In this document: positions 15,801 through 26,200 of the stretch, piece by piece
How positions within the stretch are numbered: the first letter of the stretch is position 1
Layout of the letters: every line of letters starts with the position of its first letter
NCBI RefSeq assembly: GCF_021018805.1
Contig: NC_086251.1
Span: forward strand, 17,651,098 to 17,715,097
Source: Prinia subflava
Taxonomy: Eukaryota; Chordata; Aves; Passeriformes; Cisticolidae
Length of the DNA: 64,000 bases
Direction: 5' to 3'
The notes under the pieces: generated by a model
The model's database searches: none
Seen by the model: only the letters and a program-made list of their open reading frames with translations
What the model was told of the DNA's origin: nothing
Position numbers and translations under genes: made by a program

Positions 15801-18800
15801 GTTAAAAGGAACTAAATAAGACATGGGAACAGTCTTTGCAAGGTCAGATTTCATCCACACAATGCATTACATTGTCCACTGTGACCTTTTACCAACCTTA
15901 ATACACAACACAATGCATTTTAGTCTTGTATCAATACTACATCAGCCACTCAACTGATAGAAAGCACCCAAACCCAAGGACTTAACCCAAAAGTTTATAA
16001 AGAGCAAGATGACAATATTGGGAAAATGGCCCTCCACATGAGGACACTGCAGGTATCATCATCCTTCCAGGACCTCCTTGATATTTGGGATTCACAAGCA
16101 ATTCTGTTCTGTTACTCATGTACTCAAGAAACTCAGGCCTATATTACTTTTCCATCTTACCAAGACAATTACTGTTCATATTCAAACAGCCTAAAAACTT
16201 AGAAGTTCAGAAAATGGCTAGAAGATAGGAGATTTCTTGCCCCTTTTGTTTAGGAGACACATATGGCCTTCGGTGCTATAATTCCAACAGGGTGGTGCTA
16301 TTCTATATTTAGTTGTTTCTAGAAGGCTGTCAAGACAGCCCATATGCTTACAATTTTCTCTCCAACAAGATTGTGAGGGGTTTTCCTAGAGTCAAAAGTT
16401 GCCTAGGCCCTTCATAATTATATGTTAGGAGCAGAATTCTGCACTTCTCATGAGGACTGCCCTTAACATTGTGCCCGATTTCCAGCTATTGTAGTGTATG
16501 ATTTTTACTTATGGATTTTTTTGCCCCCCTCTTTGCAGTTTCCTTTGTGCTTCATTTTTGAATTGCAATTAAAGGTGTGGATTTTGATGTCTAAAAATTC
16601 TGCCTTTTCTTATAAGAAGATCCCTGGGCAAGTTGTGATCTGCAAAACAGTGGAATTTTCTAGACTAATCTATCTGGAAGCAGAAAACTATTCCTAAAAG
16701 AGCCATCTGTTCCTGAACAGCAACATAAAACAGTAGGGTTAGCCACAGAAATGACATTTTGAGAAAAAGAAAAGCCACCGAGCTTCTACAAAACCTAAAC
16801 TTTTTATAAATAAAGTTTGGGGGTTATGTACTTTCCTCCATCCCTCCCTCTCAAATCAAAGCAACATTAAGGAAACCTTAAAATACTTTCTGTTTTTCTA
16901 ACATACACATTGTTCTCTGCTTAACTTGTTGGTGTTGATTCCTGGGATATGTAGTTTAGTTGAAATGCTTCTTGCCTTCTCAACCACTATAGGGGGTATT
17001 TTTCACAATACCTTGTTCAAAAGGCTGTGGACATCTCACACACAGCCAGTGCTTTCCAGGCAGACCATCTAACACACAGCAATAAAAATGCAGCACAGAG
17101 CAACAGTGCAGTCTTTACTCACTTCTTCCCGTTCACTGTGATCCCCGTCTCCTTCACCTCCAGGACCACGCCATCGATGGTGACAGTGAAGTAGATCAGG
17201 AAGCTGTTCCTGGCACTGCGCCTGATCTGAATGTTGAAGTCCTGGTAGCTGTCATTGCAGTGCGAAGCAAAGACGTATGTGCAGGTTCCGGGAAAAGTAA
17301 ACTTTACATGGTCAAATGTATGGAAGTGGAAATTGCCCCAGGTGGCACATTCACTCTTACTGACTGTAGAGACCTGGACTAAAGAAAAATCATAGCAGAG
17401 GAGCTTAGAAATTCACCCAATATGAGATGCTTGCCCTTTTTTGTTGGAAAACATTAAAGGGGAGATTTTCAAAGGCAAAAATGATAACTCCTGGAAGATA
17501 CTAGCCTGTGGGAAGCAGTTTCGTCTCACTGGACTTTTGAAGTTCATGACTTTTGAAGTGCAGAGATACCTGCAATGTGAGCACATTAGACCAGTCTCCT
17601 TTGAAGTTAACAGAGAAGCAGAAGAGGTTCCGCTTTCTCATCTTACATATGTGCCTAGCAAGAAGATGCTGAAAACCACAAGCATCTCTCCATTGTCTAG
17701 AAAGGCTGTGCCTATATTTATGCTGTAGACATATTTACACTGTAGATATCTAACGTGAAGTGAGAGGAATCCCATTCTGGTTTGTCTAAATCTCATTTAA
17801 CTCAGGCAAGACTTTGTATTGGGTGCTTTCCAGGAAATGTCACAGGTGGCATGAATTTACAGCAAAGTGGCTGCTGCTGATCTCAGTGGTTGAGGCTGCT
17901 GCCAGCTTCAGCTGTTGGCTGAGAGATATTTGGTTTTCCTTCTCAACCAAAACTCATGTTTTGGACCTCTAAGTTATACCTCTGTCAAAGGTATAGATAC
18001 ATACTCTAAGTGTATATAAGACATTACTCCAGAAAACAGTTTTCACACCACTGAGTTTCACAAAGTAAACATGAATCCCCTTGAATTAAATTATATATGC
18101 TTGCTGCAAAATACTTTCAACATTTCTTCTGAAAGAATGACCAATGAAATGGGCACATTTCTTTGTGTTGTTCAGGTAGCATGTTTAGGAATATCAACAT
18201 AGCAACATCCACCACAGATCAAATCAAAAACACTCACTTACTCAGTGAACTCAAAAATATTATTAAATATTTCTGCCTAAGAATCAGCAGGGAAGAACTG
18301 AGAAATTAAGATCCTTATGTTATAAATGTGCAGCCCAACTCAAGTGCCCAGTAAGTCCTTGAAGAAACAGCTTTTTAAAGGGACTGCTGCTGTCATAGAT
18401 GGTTGCAGCACCAGAGTAAGGCAATTCAGCACTTTTCTACACAGTAGCGAGGCCAAGTGAGAAAGTTTGGCTATACTAGAAGTGAAATTGCTGGAATTAC
18501 TAAGGCAGCAATAACTGGTACATCAGCTGTGTATTAAGCAGTTGGGAAAAGTGTAAGACATTAAAAATCAAACCAGGAGGTAGCAGTTCAGCAGACCACA
18601 AAAAATGTGATTCCTGCTAATGCAGCATTTCATACTGGTCAATCAAGCCTAGCTGGTGATATGGTAAGTACTTCTTCTATGAAGAATATGTGTGAAATGT
18701 GTTGAAAAGGGTGTCACCATTTTTTTGTTTTGTTTTTTTTTGGTGCAAACTGCATTTAGAGGGTCTCCTCTTTAAGATTAGTCACTTAGGACATAAAACA

Positions 18801-19089
18801 GTTGATACACTACCTAGTAATGAAAGAAATAAAAGTAAAATACTTAAAGAGGTGACAATAAGGAAAAAATGTACAATGTTTAACAGTATCTGGCATGTCT
18901 ACAGCTCTTAAATGAATATATTACACATTTTCATTTGTCAACTGTATTTCTCATCTATGGAGAGCCATATGAAAGCAAGTAATGCAAGAATTAGATTCTT
19001 TTCTTACCTATCTGAACTGGTTCTTTGCCCTTGCAAAAACTCCAAATTAGGCAGAAGATCCAGAATGATCTCCCGTTTTTTATTTCCAT
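1..19089 (-). CDS. MUC5B: Ovomucin alpha-subunit (avian MUC5B) gene, 5' part (18 exons, continues past base 1)
   Basis: Secreted gel-forming glycoprotein of egg white and the oviduct magnum. It forms disulfide-linked polymers with beta-ovomucin (MUC6). The exons encode a signal peptide (1 to about 20), VWD1 (about 38-200) with CGLCGNYDGN, C8/TIL of D1, VWD2 (about 390-560) with CGLCGNFNN, C8/TIL of D2, and the start of D' (795 codons in all). The protein follows chicken ovomucin alpha as I remember it nearly residue for residue (SFWIFCLIWSFCKGKEPVQI, CTYVFASHCNDSYQDFNI, MKPVMQLSITVDHS). All junction phases agree. It lies tail-to-head behind MUC2. The remaining two-thirds (D3, D4, cystine knot) is outside. 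Naming varies between databases: ovomucin alpha or MUC5B. Confidence 0.94.
485..537 (-). CDS. MUC5B: Ovomucin exon 17: 53-nt exon
   Basis: It encodes CKCIQGRLDCIGETVLVK, identical to chicken as I remember it. Acceptor CTCTTTAG, donor G|GTGAGA, phase 2 in and 1 out. Confidence 0.92.
1071..1092. repeat. C-rich homopolymer tract
   Basis: 22 bp with a single T; uninterrupted C from 1078 to 1092. Intronic in ovomucin, between exons 16 and 17. No function is evident. Confidence 0.9.
1560..1812 (-). CDS. MUC5B: Ovomucin exon 16: TIL of D2
   Basis: It encodes DPSEECPETMVYNYSVKYCN, SLDEPDPLCKVRVAPMEGCA, CPCYYKGKIVQPGNSFQEDK. Acceptor TTGCAAAG, donor TG|GTGAGT, phase 1 in and 2 out. GC content is locally high around 1690-1750. 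Confidence 0.95.
4782..4908 (-). CDS. MUC5B: Ovomucin exon 15: C8 of D2, part 2
   Basis: It encodes KCMYDTCNAEKSEVALCSVL, STYSRDCASAGVSLQGWRQG. Chicken has MYDTCNAEKSEVALCSVLST. Acceptor CTTTAG, donor G|GTATGT, phase 0 in and 1 out. Confidence 0.93.
6425..6519 (-). CDS. MUC5B: Ovomucin exon 14: C8 of D2, part 1
   Basis: It encodes KFAQHWCALLSNTSSVFAAC, HSVVDPSVYIK. Chicken has KFAQHWCALLSNTSSTFAAC. Acceptor CTTCAG, donor AAG|GTAAGA, phase 1 in and 0 out. Confidence 0.93.
7363..7527 (-). CDS. MUC5B: Ovomucin exon 13: CGLCG region of D2
   Basis: With the previous exon it completes CGLCG-type GLCGNFNNIQTDDFRT, then AFGNSWKTRASCFDVEDSFE and DPCSNSVDK. Acceptor CACACAAG, with a 23-nt poly-T just upstream; donor G|GTACCA, phase 1-1. 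Confidence 0.93.
7544..7566. repeat. 23-nt poly-A run (poly-T on the gene strand)
   Basis: It lies 16 nt above the ovomucin exon 13 acceptor and forms its polypyrimidine tract. Confidence 0.95.
8102..8239 (-). CDS. MUC5B: Ovomucin exon 12: VWD2
   Basis: It encodes DGITIFRQSTFFIKILSSAG, VQIRVQMKPVMQLSITVDHS. Acceptor TTCTTTAG, donor G|GTAGGA, phase 1-1, 138 nt. Confidence 0.94.
8479..8548 (-). CDS. MUC5B: Ovomucin exon 11: VWD2
   Basis: It encodes TIKVCSCGNIYMNNFIVKLP and VRK. There are two donor candidates 10 nt apart (CCT|GTAAGA and G|GTAAAT). Only the second keeps phase 1 and the Asp-Gly-Ile continuation known from chicken, so I chose it. Confidence 0.9.
8763..8864 (-). CDS. MUC5B: Ovomucin exon 10: VWD2
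   Basis: It encodes NTDDTVVVIGEIIQCGTSRT and MTCLKNVLVTLGRT. 102 nt, phase 0-0, acceptor TTCTCAG, donor ACT|GTGAGT. Confidence 0.94.
9446..9584 (-). CDS. MUC5B: Ovomucin exon 9: start of VWD2
   Basis: It encodes CTCKGGHWSCISLPCSGSCH, GGFHITTFDNKRFNFHGNCH and YVLAK, the beginning of the second VWD. Acceptor TGCACAG, donor AAG|GTATGA, phase 2 in and 0 out. Confidence 0.95.
10774..10891 (-). CDS. MUC5B: Ovomucin exon 8: end of TIL
   Basis: It encodes TILDDLSSKKCIPRDSCPC, FQGKVYSSGGTYSTPCQN. Acceptor GAACAG, donor TG|GTACTG, phase 1 in and 2 out. Chicken has CPCMFQGKVYSSGGTYS here; the Met is Thr in this sequence. Confidence 0.93.
11607..11732 (-). CDS. MUC5B: Ovomucin exon 7: TIL module of D1
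   Basis: It encodes NNMEYMECGNSCADTCADPE and CKAPCTDGCFCPPG, identical to chicken over long stretches. The split codon T|AT gives the Tyr expected from chicken. Acceptor TTGCAG, donor G|GTAAGC, phase 1-1. Confidence 0.95.
12538..12763 (-). CDS. MUC5B: Ovomucin exon 6: C8 domain of D1
   Basis: It encodes CKKLMSRFGNCPRVVAFDDY, NSSHSDLVSSCICSTLNQYS and GDPGEWRTKELC. Donor T|GTAAGT, phase 0 in and 1 out. The acceptor is TTTTATAG, directly preceded by a 42-nt poly-T run, and the exon itself opens with six A. Confidence 0.92.
12768..12809. repeat. 42-nt poly-A run (poly-T on the gene strand)
   Basis: Uninterrupted A-run directly upstream, on the gene strand, of the ovomucin exon 6 acceptor. It replaces the normal polypyrimidine tract; only ATAG separates it from the exon. 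Confidence 0.95.
12881..12960 (-). mobile_element. CR1 LINE 3' end fragment in ovomucin intron 5
   Basis: Plus strand reads TCACAGAATAATTCAAGTTG, GGGATCTCAGGAGACTATCC and AGTCTAACTTTCTGCC, the reverse complement of the CR1 3' end. Only the last 80 bp or so are recognisable. The poly-A run at 12768-12809 lies about 70 bp away. Confidence 0.8.
13181..13314 (-). CDS. MUC5B: Ovomucin exon 5: end of VWD1
   Basis: It encodes GYKMHPRQFGNFHKVEDPSQ, DDHTGRHP and RCSTY. Chicken has GYKMHPRQFGNFHKVEDPSE. Acceptor TTTGCAG, donor TAT|GTAAGT, phase 1 in and 0 out. Confidence 0.93.
14198..14285 (-). CDS. MUC5B: Ovomucin exon 4: CGLCG motif of D1
   Basis: It encodes LDLEETYKEKICGLCGNYDG and NEKNDLILD. CGLCG is the CxxC motif typical of polymerising mucin and VWF D domains. 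Acceptor TTTTAG, donor G|GTAGGT, phase 0 in and 1 out. Confidence 0.93.
15602..15716 (-). CDS. MUC5B: Ovomucin exon 3: VWD1
   Basis: It encodes MPFSLKSILIEDTCTYFQVT, SKLGLTLKWNWADTLL. Acceptor TTTCCAG, donor CTA|GTATGA, phase 2 in and 0 out. It continues the exon 2 frame exactly as in chicken. Confidence 0.93.
17123..17378 (-). CDS. MUC5B: Ovomucin exon 2: VWD1 start
   Basis: It encodes SECATWGNFHFHTFDHVKFT, PGTCTYVFASHCNDSYQDFN, and VVLEVKETGITVNGK, the first strands of VWD1. Acceptor TTCTTTAG, donor AA|GTGAGT, phase 1 in and 2 out. Differences from chicken are scattered substitutions only. Confidence 0.95.
19008..19089 (-). CDS. MUC5B: Ovomucin exon 1: start codon and signal peptide
   Basis: ATG in a strong context (A at -3, G at +4), then MEIKNGRSFWIFCLIWSFCK and GKEPVQI, an evident hydrophobic signal peptide. 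Donor G|GTAAGA in phase 1 joins exon 2 to give Val. Chicken ovomucin starts MEIKKERSFWIFCLIWSFCK. A TATA box lies about 66 nt upstream. Confidence 0.95.
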
Positions 19090-19097
19090 CTTGCCAT
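19080..19097 (-). promoter_or_regulatory. Five-codon uORF overlapping the ovomucin start codon
   Basis: An upstream ATG at 19097 begins ATG GCA AGA TGG AAA TAA and overlaps the main ATG at 19089 in another frame. Its context is weak (T at -3), while the main start has A at -3 and G at +4, so leaky scanning is expected. Confidence 0.6.
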
Positions 19098-19154
19098 GAA
19101 GTCGTAACTTGAAAATCCTTTCAGGGAAGTGCTTTTTCTTGGCTTATAGGCAGA

Positions 19155-19162
19155 TTTTTATA
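19155..19162 (-). promoter_or_regulatory. TATA box of the ovomucin gene
   Basis: Minus-strand TATAAAAA about 66 nt before the start codon, predicting a transcription start near 19130 and a 5'UTR of about 40 nt. An AGAACA/TGTTCT half-site of the progesterone and glucocorticoid receptor type lies at 19181-19186, about 20 bp upstream. The half-site alone is weak evidence. Confidence 0.72.
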
Positions 19163-22100
19163 GTCCAGGAGTTTGGCATAAGAACAAAGCATTGATGGCA
19201 GGGTCCCTGAAAGGTGGAGCTTCATTAAATTTTCTTTCAGTCATTCATTATTAGCACCCAGAAACCTCCTCTCTTTCAGACAGGACAGGTATCCAGTTGC
19301 TTTATGGGGAAGAGAGCTGTCTGTTTCTAATTTCCTCCTTTGAAAAGAGTCCCCTCACCGTCCTCCTACAGTTGCTATTTCTTTGGCAGCAAGAATTTTT
19401 ATTTTTTGTAACATCTGATTAGTTACAAGCAATGACTGACCTCTTTCAGAGCTTTACCCTGTCTTGCATATCAGCAGAGTCCCCCAATGCAAGAAAATGT
19501 GTTCGTTGCTTCTATCAGCTTTAATGGTGACTTCTAAATAGAGAGAAAAGTGTTATCAGGTCAGGCATAATGTATGGTTTATTTAGAGCAAAAGCTTTTG
19601 GCAGGAGGGCATTGTCCTGTAAGAAGTGTATCCAAAATATCTTACAAAAAAAGGCTAGATCTACTGCTTCAATAGACCAGAAACAAAACCAAAAGTGCCA
19701 AAATTCTCACTTCAGCTGCACAAATGGGATGTAATTTATTCTTTATGCACACAGAGGTGGTGGATTCTCCGAACATCATAAGGTAGCAGTGCCCAAGTCC
19801 CATCATAATGTAGACCACAGTTCATTCCTTCACCACCTCAATTACGCTGCTGCAAAAGGGTCCCTTGGTGCTCTCAAAGTACTTTAATACCCTACCACAT
19901 ACCCATAAAAAATCCAGCGAGCTCAGTCATAATCTTTACAGTGCCTTGCAGGACATCCTGTCAGATATTCTGATATCAGTAATTTTAGAGTCCCTTCTAG
20001 AGATTTACTTACTTTGTTGACACAAACTTGCATTTCTTTTCCTCATCTGTGCTATGGGAGAACTGCTCCTGACAAGAGAGGAAGCCCCTCACCTAGTCCC
20101 AGCAAACCAAATGTGGATAACAGACATTACCACGCTTCCAGCTGCTCCATCCCCTTTGGGAAAACAGTAAAACCTGAGTGATTGTCAGTAGTTAAGTGGG
20201 CACAAATACAGTTTAAGGTGGAAATAGTTTTGCCCCTTCCTGTAAGGCCTCAGGTCAAGCCTGCCCATGCGCCCATTGAGGAATAGGAATTTGAATGCCT
20301 TGTATCTGGTTGGCAGGCAGCAAGCTGGGCCTTGGGAACGGGGTCTTGCTCACTGCTTTACCAGGCTTTGTGCTATTGCCAAAGCAGAGTGTCCCAAAGC
20401 TGGCCCACTGCTCCCACCAGCTGCTGCTCTACACAGGCACAAAGTGCTTTGCAGAACTGCAGGTGACAGCATCTGCCAGGTGAAGATTTGCTGCTGCCCT
20501 TGCTCCAATGAAAACTCTGCACCAGTGTGCACGAGCATTGTGCAGGACATGAAACATGAGTTCATGTTACCCCTTTGCCACTGCCCGTGTCCCATTAATT
20601 CCATTGTCAGTCTCACTTGAGGCAGGGCGCTACTGGAAGGTAGTTCTTGAAGCACTGCCATTTTGGCTGGAATACAGAACCAACAGATTTTATGGCACTG
20701 GTGATGGAAGTCATGGACGGCTGCTGCTTGTCCTTTTCATCACCACACATCTTCCCTCCAGATCTCTATCCAAATAGGTACAAAGTAAGCTAGAAGAATA
20801 TCTAGGAGAAAAACTTAACCATGAGAATATGACATTGGAAATATGAGGATGATCTGAAATTGAATACAGTGAAATATCAATACTCAAATTCAACAGGTTC
20901 TCCTGGTTATTTTCATACTGAGTTCTTGTTCAGGTCACAGAACAGGGCTAATGGCAGGTGTAGGGAAGGGCTGTGAAGACCAGGAGGAAAAGCATGTAGG
21001 TCAGTAGACCACAGATACAGACAAACAGTGCTTAGTTGAGGGTAAAGGTGGATAACTGAAATACATTAATTTTCCAAAATCAATGCTAGTGTCAAAATCC
21101 AATTGAAGAACTCTGCTGAGATAAAAGTCCATGTCTCTTCAACCACTGTCCTCTTCCTTTCCCATTCCCACCCAAGAAATCAAAGTACCTATTTCATTCA
21201 TCTTCATAGGAGAGTAGAAGGAAGAATCAGACTCTAGGAGTATGATTCCTGACTCTGGGAAAAAATTCCTTTATTCCCACTGAGCTGCACAAAAGCAGCT
21301 GCCCTTTGTGTTCTGCATGTGGGGCGATTCAAGTAATGTGAGGATGCGCAGGAGGAATGAGCTAAGGCATGACATCCCCCTGTAAGCCCCACTTAGCACT
21401 TAGGGGCCTGGGAAGAACATGAACCAGTACATGTTAAAACTGTTCAAGAAACAGACAGAATAAAACAAAGTATTCATTGAACCAACATCCACTTATGCTC
21501 TAGACAGCAGAGACAGCAGTATCAGTCATCTGGGATCCTCCCCTGAGGAAAGTAAGAGCAAAATTCTACTCAGAGAAATGGGAAACCCAGTCCTCTTGCA
21601 CTGTACCTAGCCATTTTCTTACCTCTGCTTGTCTTCTCTGTCATTTGTATCATTCCTTTGCCATTTCTTGGGGAGTAGAATTTCTGCCAATGACTAACTA
21701 GAGCTGCTGCTTCTGACTTCTCCACAGATACTGCAGCCTACACTACTTAGAAATCACTGGTTGCTTCAATCCTCTGCAATGATTTCAGGGCTACTGACAG
21801 GGAAGGATATTTACATTCAAATGAAGTTTTTATATTCAAGCATGGAAACACTGAGGTTTTCAGGAGAAATACATGGAAGCTTTTCAGAAGGAAATGCAGA
21901 CTGACAGGGAGCTTACAGAATGTGCTGATCACTTAGCACTGAATCATTGCTATTGGCATGCAAGTTATAACTATTCCCCCTGCAATGACAAACTGGGATA
22001 ATAACTCTTCCCTTTATTGGACCCTGCAGGATAAGAGGCCTTCCCTCTCCTGCAGCTGTATTAGCAAAAAGAACAATTCCTCTTGGCCCCTTTACAGCCC

Positions 22101-22184
22101 ATTTCATGGATCATTTACCATTAAAGGGTATGTGATTTTAGTAAATACAATAGGTAAATATTAACTCAGCTTCTTTATCACCAC

Positions 22185-22237
22185 TGACTCACTGAAGATA
22201 AGCCATCATGAAGCTAATGTGATACACCAGTGACTCA
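22185..22237. promoter_or_regulatory. Pair of AP-1 type TGACTCA sites
   Basis: TGACTCA at 22185-22191 and again at 22231-22237, 46 bp apart, in the intergenic interval 3.1 kb upstream of the ovomucin promoter. Two perfect heptamers this close are unusual, but a single look cannot show function. Confidence 0.25.
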
Positions 22238-23211
22238 CAAAAATATATTTTTGCTACAAACTTGGTAAAAGACACTCTCAAATAGGAGGTATCTGGTGGA
22301 TTAATGCCCTTCATAGCCAGCCACTGTACTGAAGTCTGGCAGTTGCATTTGTATCATATCCTTCAGTCAAAAGGTGATTCCATATGTGCTGTAAAGAGTT
22401 ATGGCCATCCTGAGTCAGTCCAACACCAGGAGGTTGAGCTGGGAAATCCTCTAACAATCCAGGTCATTTCAGGCAAAACTGGTACTGCTTCTTGAAATGA
22501 GTATCCACTATAAGACGGTGTTTTACAAGCACCGCCTAGAAAATAACTCCAGAGAAATTATGTGTGCTCCATTCATAAAGCAATGCTAGCTAGGAAAACA
22601 TTTCATTTGGTGCCAGGCAGTTGTGCCAATAATCCATATGATAAAAAATACAAAGTGATTTTGGCAAAATATTTTACATAACTGGTAGTTATAACAATCA
22701 TTTGTACATTCTAAATTGCCAGTAGAATTCAAGAAAAACATGGATTATTCTTTTTTAATCCTTTTCATCCTTTAATCCTTGATATCATAGAATTTAGGAA
22801 AGCTACGTTAAAGATTTATTTGATCTATCAGATTTGTGTCTACCACACAGTTTGAAACAGAGGTCATTAAGTATAAGGTGATCTGTAGCAGGCAGTGGGA
22901 AAGGAGGGAATGGATATCTGTCATTAATTGTCCATTAAAATACATGATGAAAGTCTTCAGTATTTCAGTTTTGGTTGTAGGTGGTTGGATGTTTTCTTGT
23001 ATTTTGCCTCTAGAATGGACACAAAGCTCCTTAACCTCTCATCTTGCCATAGGGCTCCTTGACTTTTTGTGAACAAATCAAGGACATTAGTTATTCCTAT
23101 TTGCAAGGACTGAGTCCAGCTGCTCTTTTCTCCTTTTCTTTAAGAAGATGTAGATCTTTCAAAACCCACGTACACGGAGTAATGACACGGCTGATTGGTG
23201 TTCGTGCACAC

Positions 23212-23226
23212 AGGTCTCCTTGACCT
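23212..23226. promoter_or_regulatory. Near-palindromic estrogen response element
   Basis: The sequence AGGTCTCCTTGACCT fits AGGTCA-nnn-TGACCT with one mismatch in the twelve half-site positions. It lies about 4.1 kb upstream of the ovomucin promoter. Ovomucin is made in the estrogen-driven oviduct, so the site is a plausible enhancer; function is inferred. Confidence 0.4.
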
Positions 23227-26200
23227 ATTGGCACTTCCTCACGTAAGAGAGACTCCCTGCACAGAAAGTCATCTCATCAGGAGGCTGGGCCCTTGAGATT
23301 TTCTATGTGAAAGGTTTTTCTTTAAACAACCTTCCTGATGGAAAAATATGGGGTAGCAAAACAAAGGGAAGCATATGAATTTTCTGCTTTAGTAATTAGA
23401 ACTTTTATGGGGTTTAGGCTAGAGCAGATTCTACCTCTTTTAAAAAAGCAATTTCTTACTTCATGGGTGCCAAGGTAATTCAGACGAGGCTACTGCATGT
23501 TTAATACTGAAGTCTCTATAACCTTGAAATCACATGAAATTACATACCCAGTGACCATGTCCACCACTGCAAGCCAAAAGAAAGGCTAAGAGATGGGGCA
23601 GAAAACAAGTTAAGGTGGGAATCTAAGCAACCTTGGCCTAGGGTTTTTGTGTGGAAGGTAGAATTAGCTGCCCAAGGACTACCTGCCCTTACAATTTGCT
23701 CAGACTCCCTGTACATTTAAAGGGAAGAATGATCATACAGATCCCATAGATTCTGCAAAAAAGGGCAAGAAGTGCTCAGCTACTAGTCCAACTGACAGAC
23801 TATTGAAATTTAATTGCTGTGTCAGGTCACAGGCACTCTGTAAAGCTACATTACTTGATCACTGTTCATGTTGCCTTTTGTTACTGCTAAAAAGAAAGCT
23901 GCATGGAGCACAGGTACTCCTTCTCAGTGCCAGCTCTGCCATACTTTCTCTCTGTTTGAGTTTTCTTAAAGTCGTGGGGTAATGAAAACATCACAGTGGT
24001 GTTTTTTATTGTTCTAGAGATTAGTTTTTGAAAAGAATTCAAGCATTTCATGTAAGAGTGCTGAAAAACTGGAATATTAAAGGGAATTCAGTTTGTACAG
24101 AACAGATTTTAGAAACATGATGCTGAAAAAGAACTTACAGAATTTTCTGTGTTAGTGATGGAAATATGGCTTAGGTAGCCTGCTTGGACCTCTTTGGACC
24201 TTAGTCTGGGAGGTTGCCAGAACACAGATGTTTGTGGTAGCCTGAAAAGAGTCAGTTAATTTTGGAAATTTGGCCCTGGAAGAGGGCTGCTCAACTTTAA
24301 GAACTTGTTCTACCCTAAAATATCCCTCAAAGCTTCTGCTGGGAGGTGAAAATTCAGAAATTGTATATCAGTGTTGCAGTTATTTAAATGTATTTCATTT
24401 TTTGTCAGACCTAAAACTAAAAGAATGTTCTTTCCTATGATCTCAGAGTTTGCAAGTCTATTTCTGTCTTTTCCCAGTATCTGAGTTTGCTTTTCCAGAC
24501 AAGTGCAACAGTGTATAACAAGCACAGTAACTGCACGATTATTTACTTAGGGCTTTGCCTTTGCTAAAGTCCTTTCACTGGGGCTTATGTGCCGAGTTGC
24601 ATGTGCTTAGTTCAGTGAAGTGTGGTTTAGCAGAGTACACTCAAATGGTAAACACACTGAAAATTTTATCCGACCCTTCCCACAGCACAAAATAATACTA
24701 TTAAAGAACATAGTTAGATTAGAAAACAAGGTAATTATTAGATCAGAAGGCCCTACCTTTTATTATTTTGGGAAGAACTCTTGGTTTGCATGTGGTTTTT
24801 TTCCCCTTTCTGAATCCCATCTGCCTCACCTCAGATTGCAGAAGTGATTTTTCCATATTGCTAACAAGCATTTTCCTTTCTGTCTCTGGTGTTCTCAAAA
24901 CACTTATCCACCAGAAATGCTTCATAAAACATCTGTGCTCTCTTTATCAGCAAATTTTCTGTGAACTCCTTTTTAACTGCTAATGGAAATTCTCACTGTG
25001 TTGCTGAAGAGCCTTATGAACAACACTGAGTTTCCAGTGCATCTCCAGATAACTCTAAGGAAATTGTTTGACATTCAAACTATATTGGATGAGAAGACTA
25101 CCTGTGGGAATGAAACCCATGAGATCCTGGACAGCAGGAGCTGGGACCTTGGGGTTTGGTGCCTTCAAAGGCTGTGTGGCTGGAAGTCCTACTTGCCTCC
25201 CAAGAAGGCTTCTCCATTTTTCAAGACAAGACTGAAACTTAGGTACTGGGAGAGGAAGAAAAAGGAACAAAACAAAGCAGAAACCCCTCACCACCAATGA
25301 AAATGGGAGGCTAGATAGAAAGTCTGCAGGAGATGAACACAGGGCTCAGGCATGGAGACAAGACATGGGCTCTTGCTACTGCTCCCTTTTTGCTAGACTC
25401 CAGAAGACAAGGCAATTCCTGGAGAATGGAGTCATTCTTTGAGTCAGAGAGATTCAAGCCCACTCTTTTCCAGCAGTCATGAAGCTGTCATGGTCCTTTT
25501 TAGTAGGTCCTGCCTAGAAGACAATGGGATCAGAAGGTTCCACAATCTCCTGAGTCCCTAATGGGCTGGTATCACCCTTTCAGAGAGGGTGATGAGACAT
25601 TTCCTCAGTTTTTTTCCTGGGTTTTCCAGAAGAATCTCTTCTTGTGGCCTGGAGACCCAACAGCTCTTGCTTAAGAAACAAAATGCTTCCTGAGATCAGA
25701 TAATATAGATCTCAATTTACTTCCAAGAGGGCTGTGGAAGGGACCAACAGTGCTGCTCACTGCCACTACTACTCTTCGTAGGGATACACAGTTAAGGTTT
25801 CTTTCTTTCTTTCCTTTCTCTCCCAAACACTATTGGTGGATTTCTCCACTGGAGAAAGTTTAATCTGTTCAACTCTGTCACCCAGTTGCACTGGAAATGC
25901 AGGTGCAAACAGAACCACAAAGCTCTAAAGTGACAATGAGTGCAGAAGGGGGTGGAGGTTTAACACGTGCAGTGTGACCTGGAACTGCCATGCATTTGTA
26001 AGTAAGAATTCTCTGACAGTGTTTGCTTGTGAACCTGCTCATGGGCAGCACTGACCCAGCACCACAATGGACAGGGCTGCCATAACCCAGAGCACTGTGA
26101 GCACCCAACACCTTGCATGTAAATTCCTGTCAGAACAATTGTTTTTCCAGTGCTTACTAAGAACATATAAATGTCTGTGGGGAGAGATCAGCATTCATTC

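Larger units (their letters stand above)
101..19007 (-). other. Ovomucin introns 1-17
   Basis: The stretches between the listed ovomucin exons are introns. The longest is 1813-4781 (2.97 kb); others above 1 kb are 538-1559, 4909-6424, 9585-10773, 14286-15601, 15717-17122 and 17379-19007. Apart from the CR1 fragment, the poly-A runs and the C tract I recognise no repeat, RNA gene or further exon in them. Short frames such as 13197-13649 (+) and 7737-8195 (-) are antisense or read-through shadows. Confidence 0.6.

Noticed and set aside
20267..20661. Overlapping 103-117 codon frames on both strands in the intergenic interval
   Set aside because: No start context, splice signals or recognisable domain. 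Overlap on both strands in a slightly GC-richer patch is expected by chance.
19558..23829. Scattered AGGTCA half-sites as an estrogen-responsive cluster
   Set aside because: About four hexamers are expected by chance on both strands of 8.5 kb; the number seen is not enriched. Only the near-palindrome at 23212 stands out.
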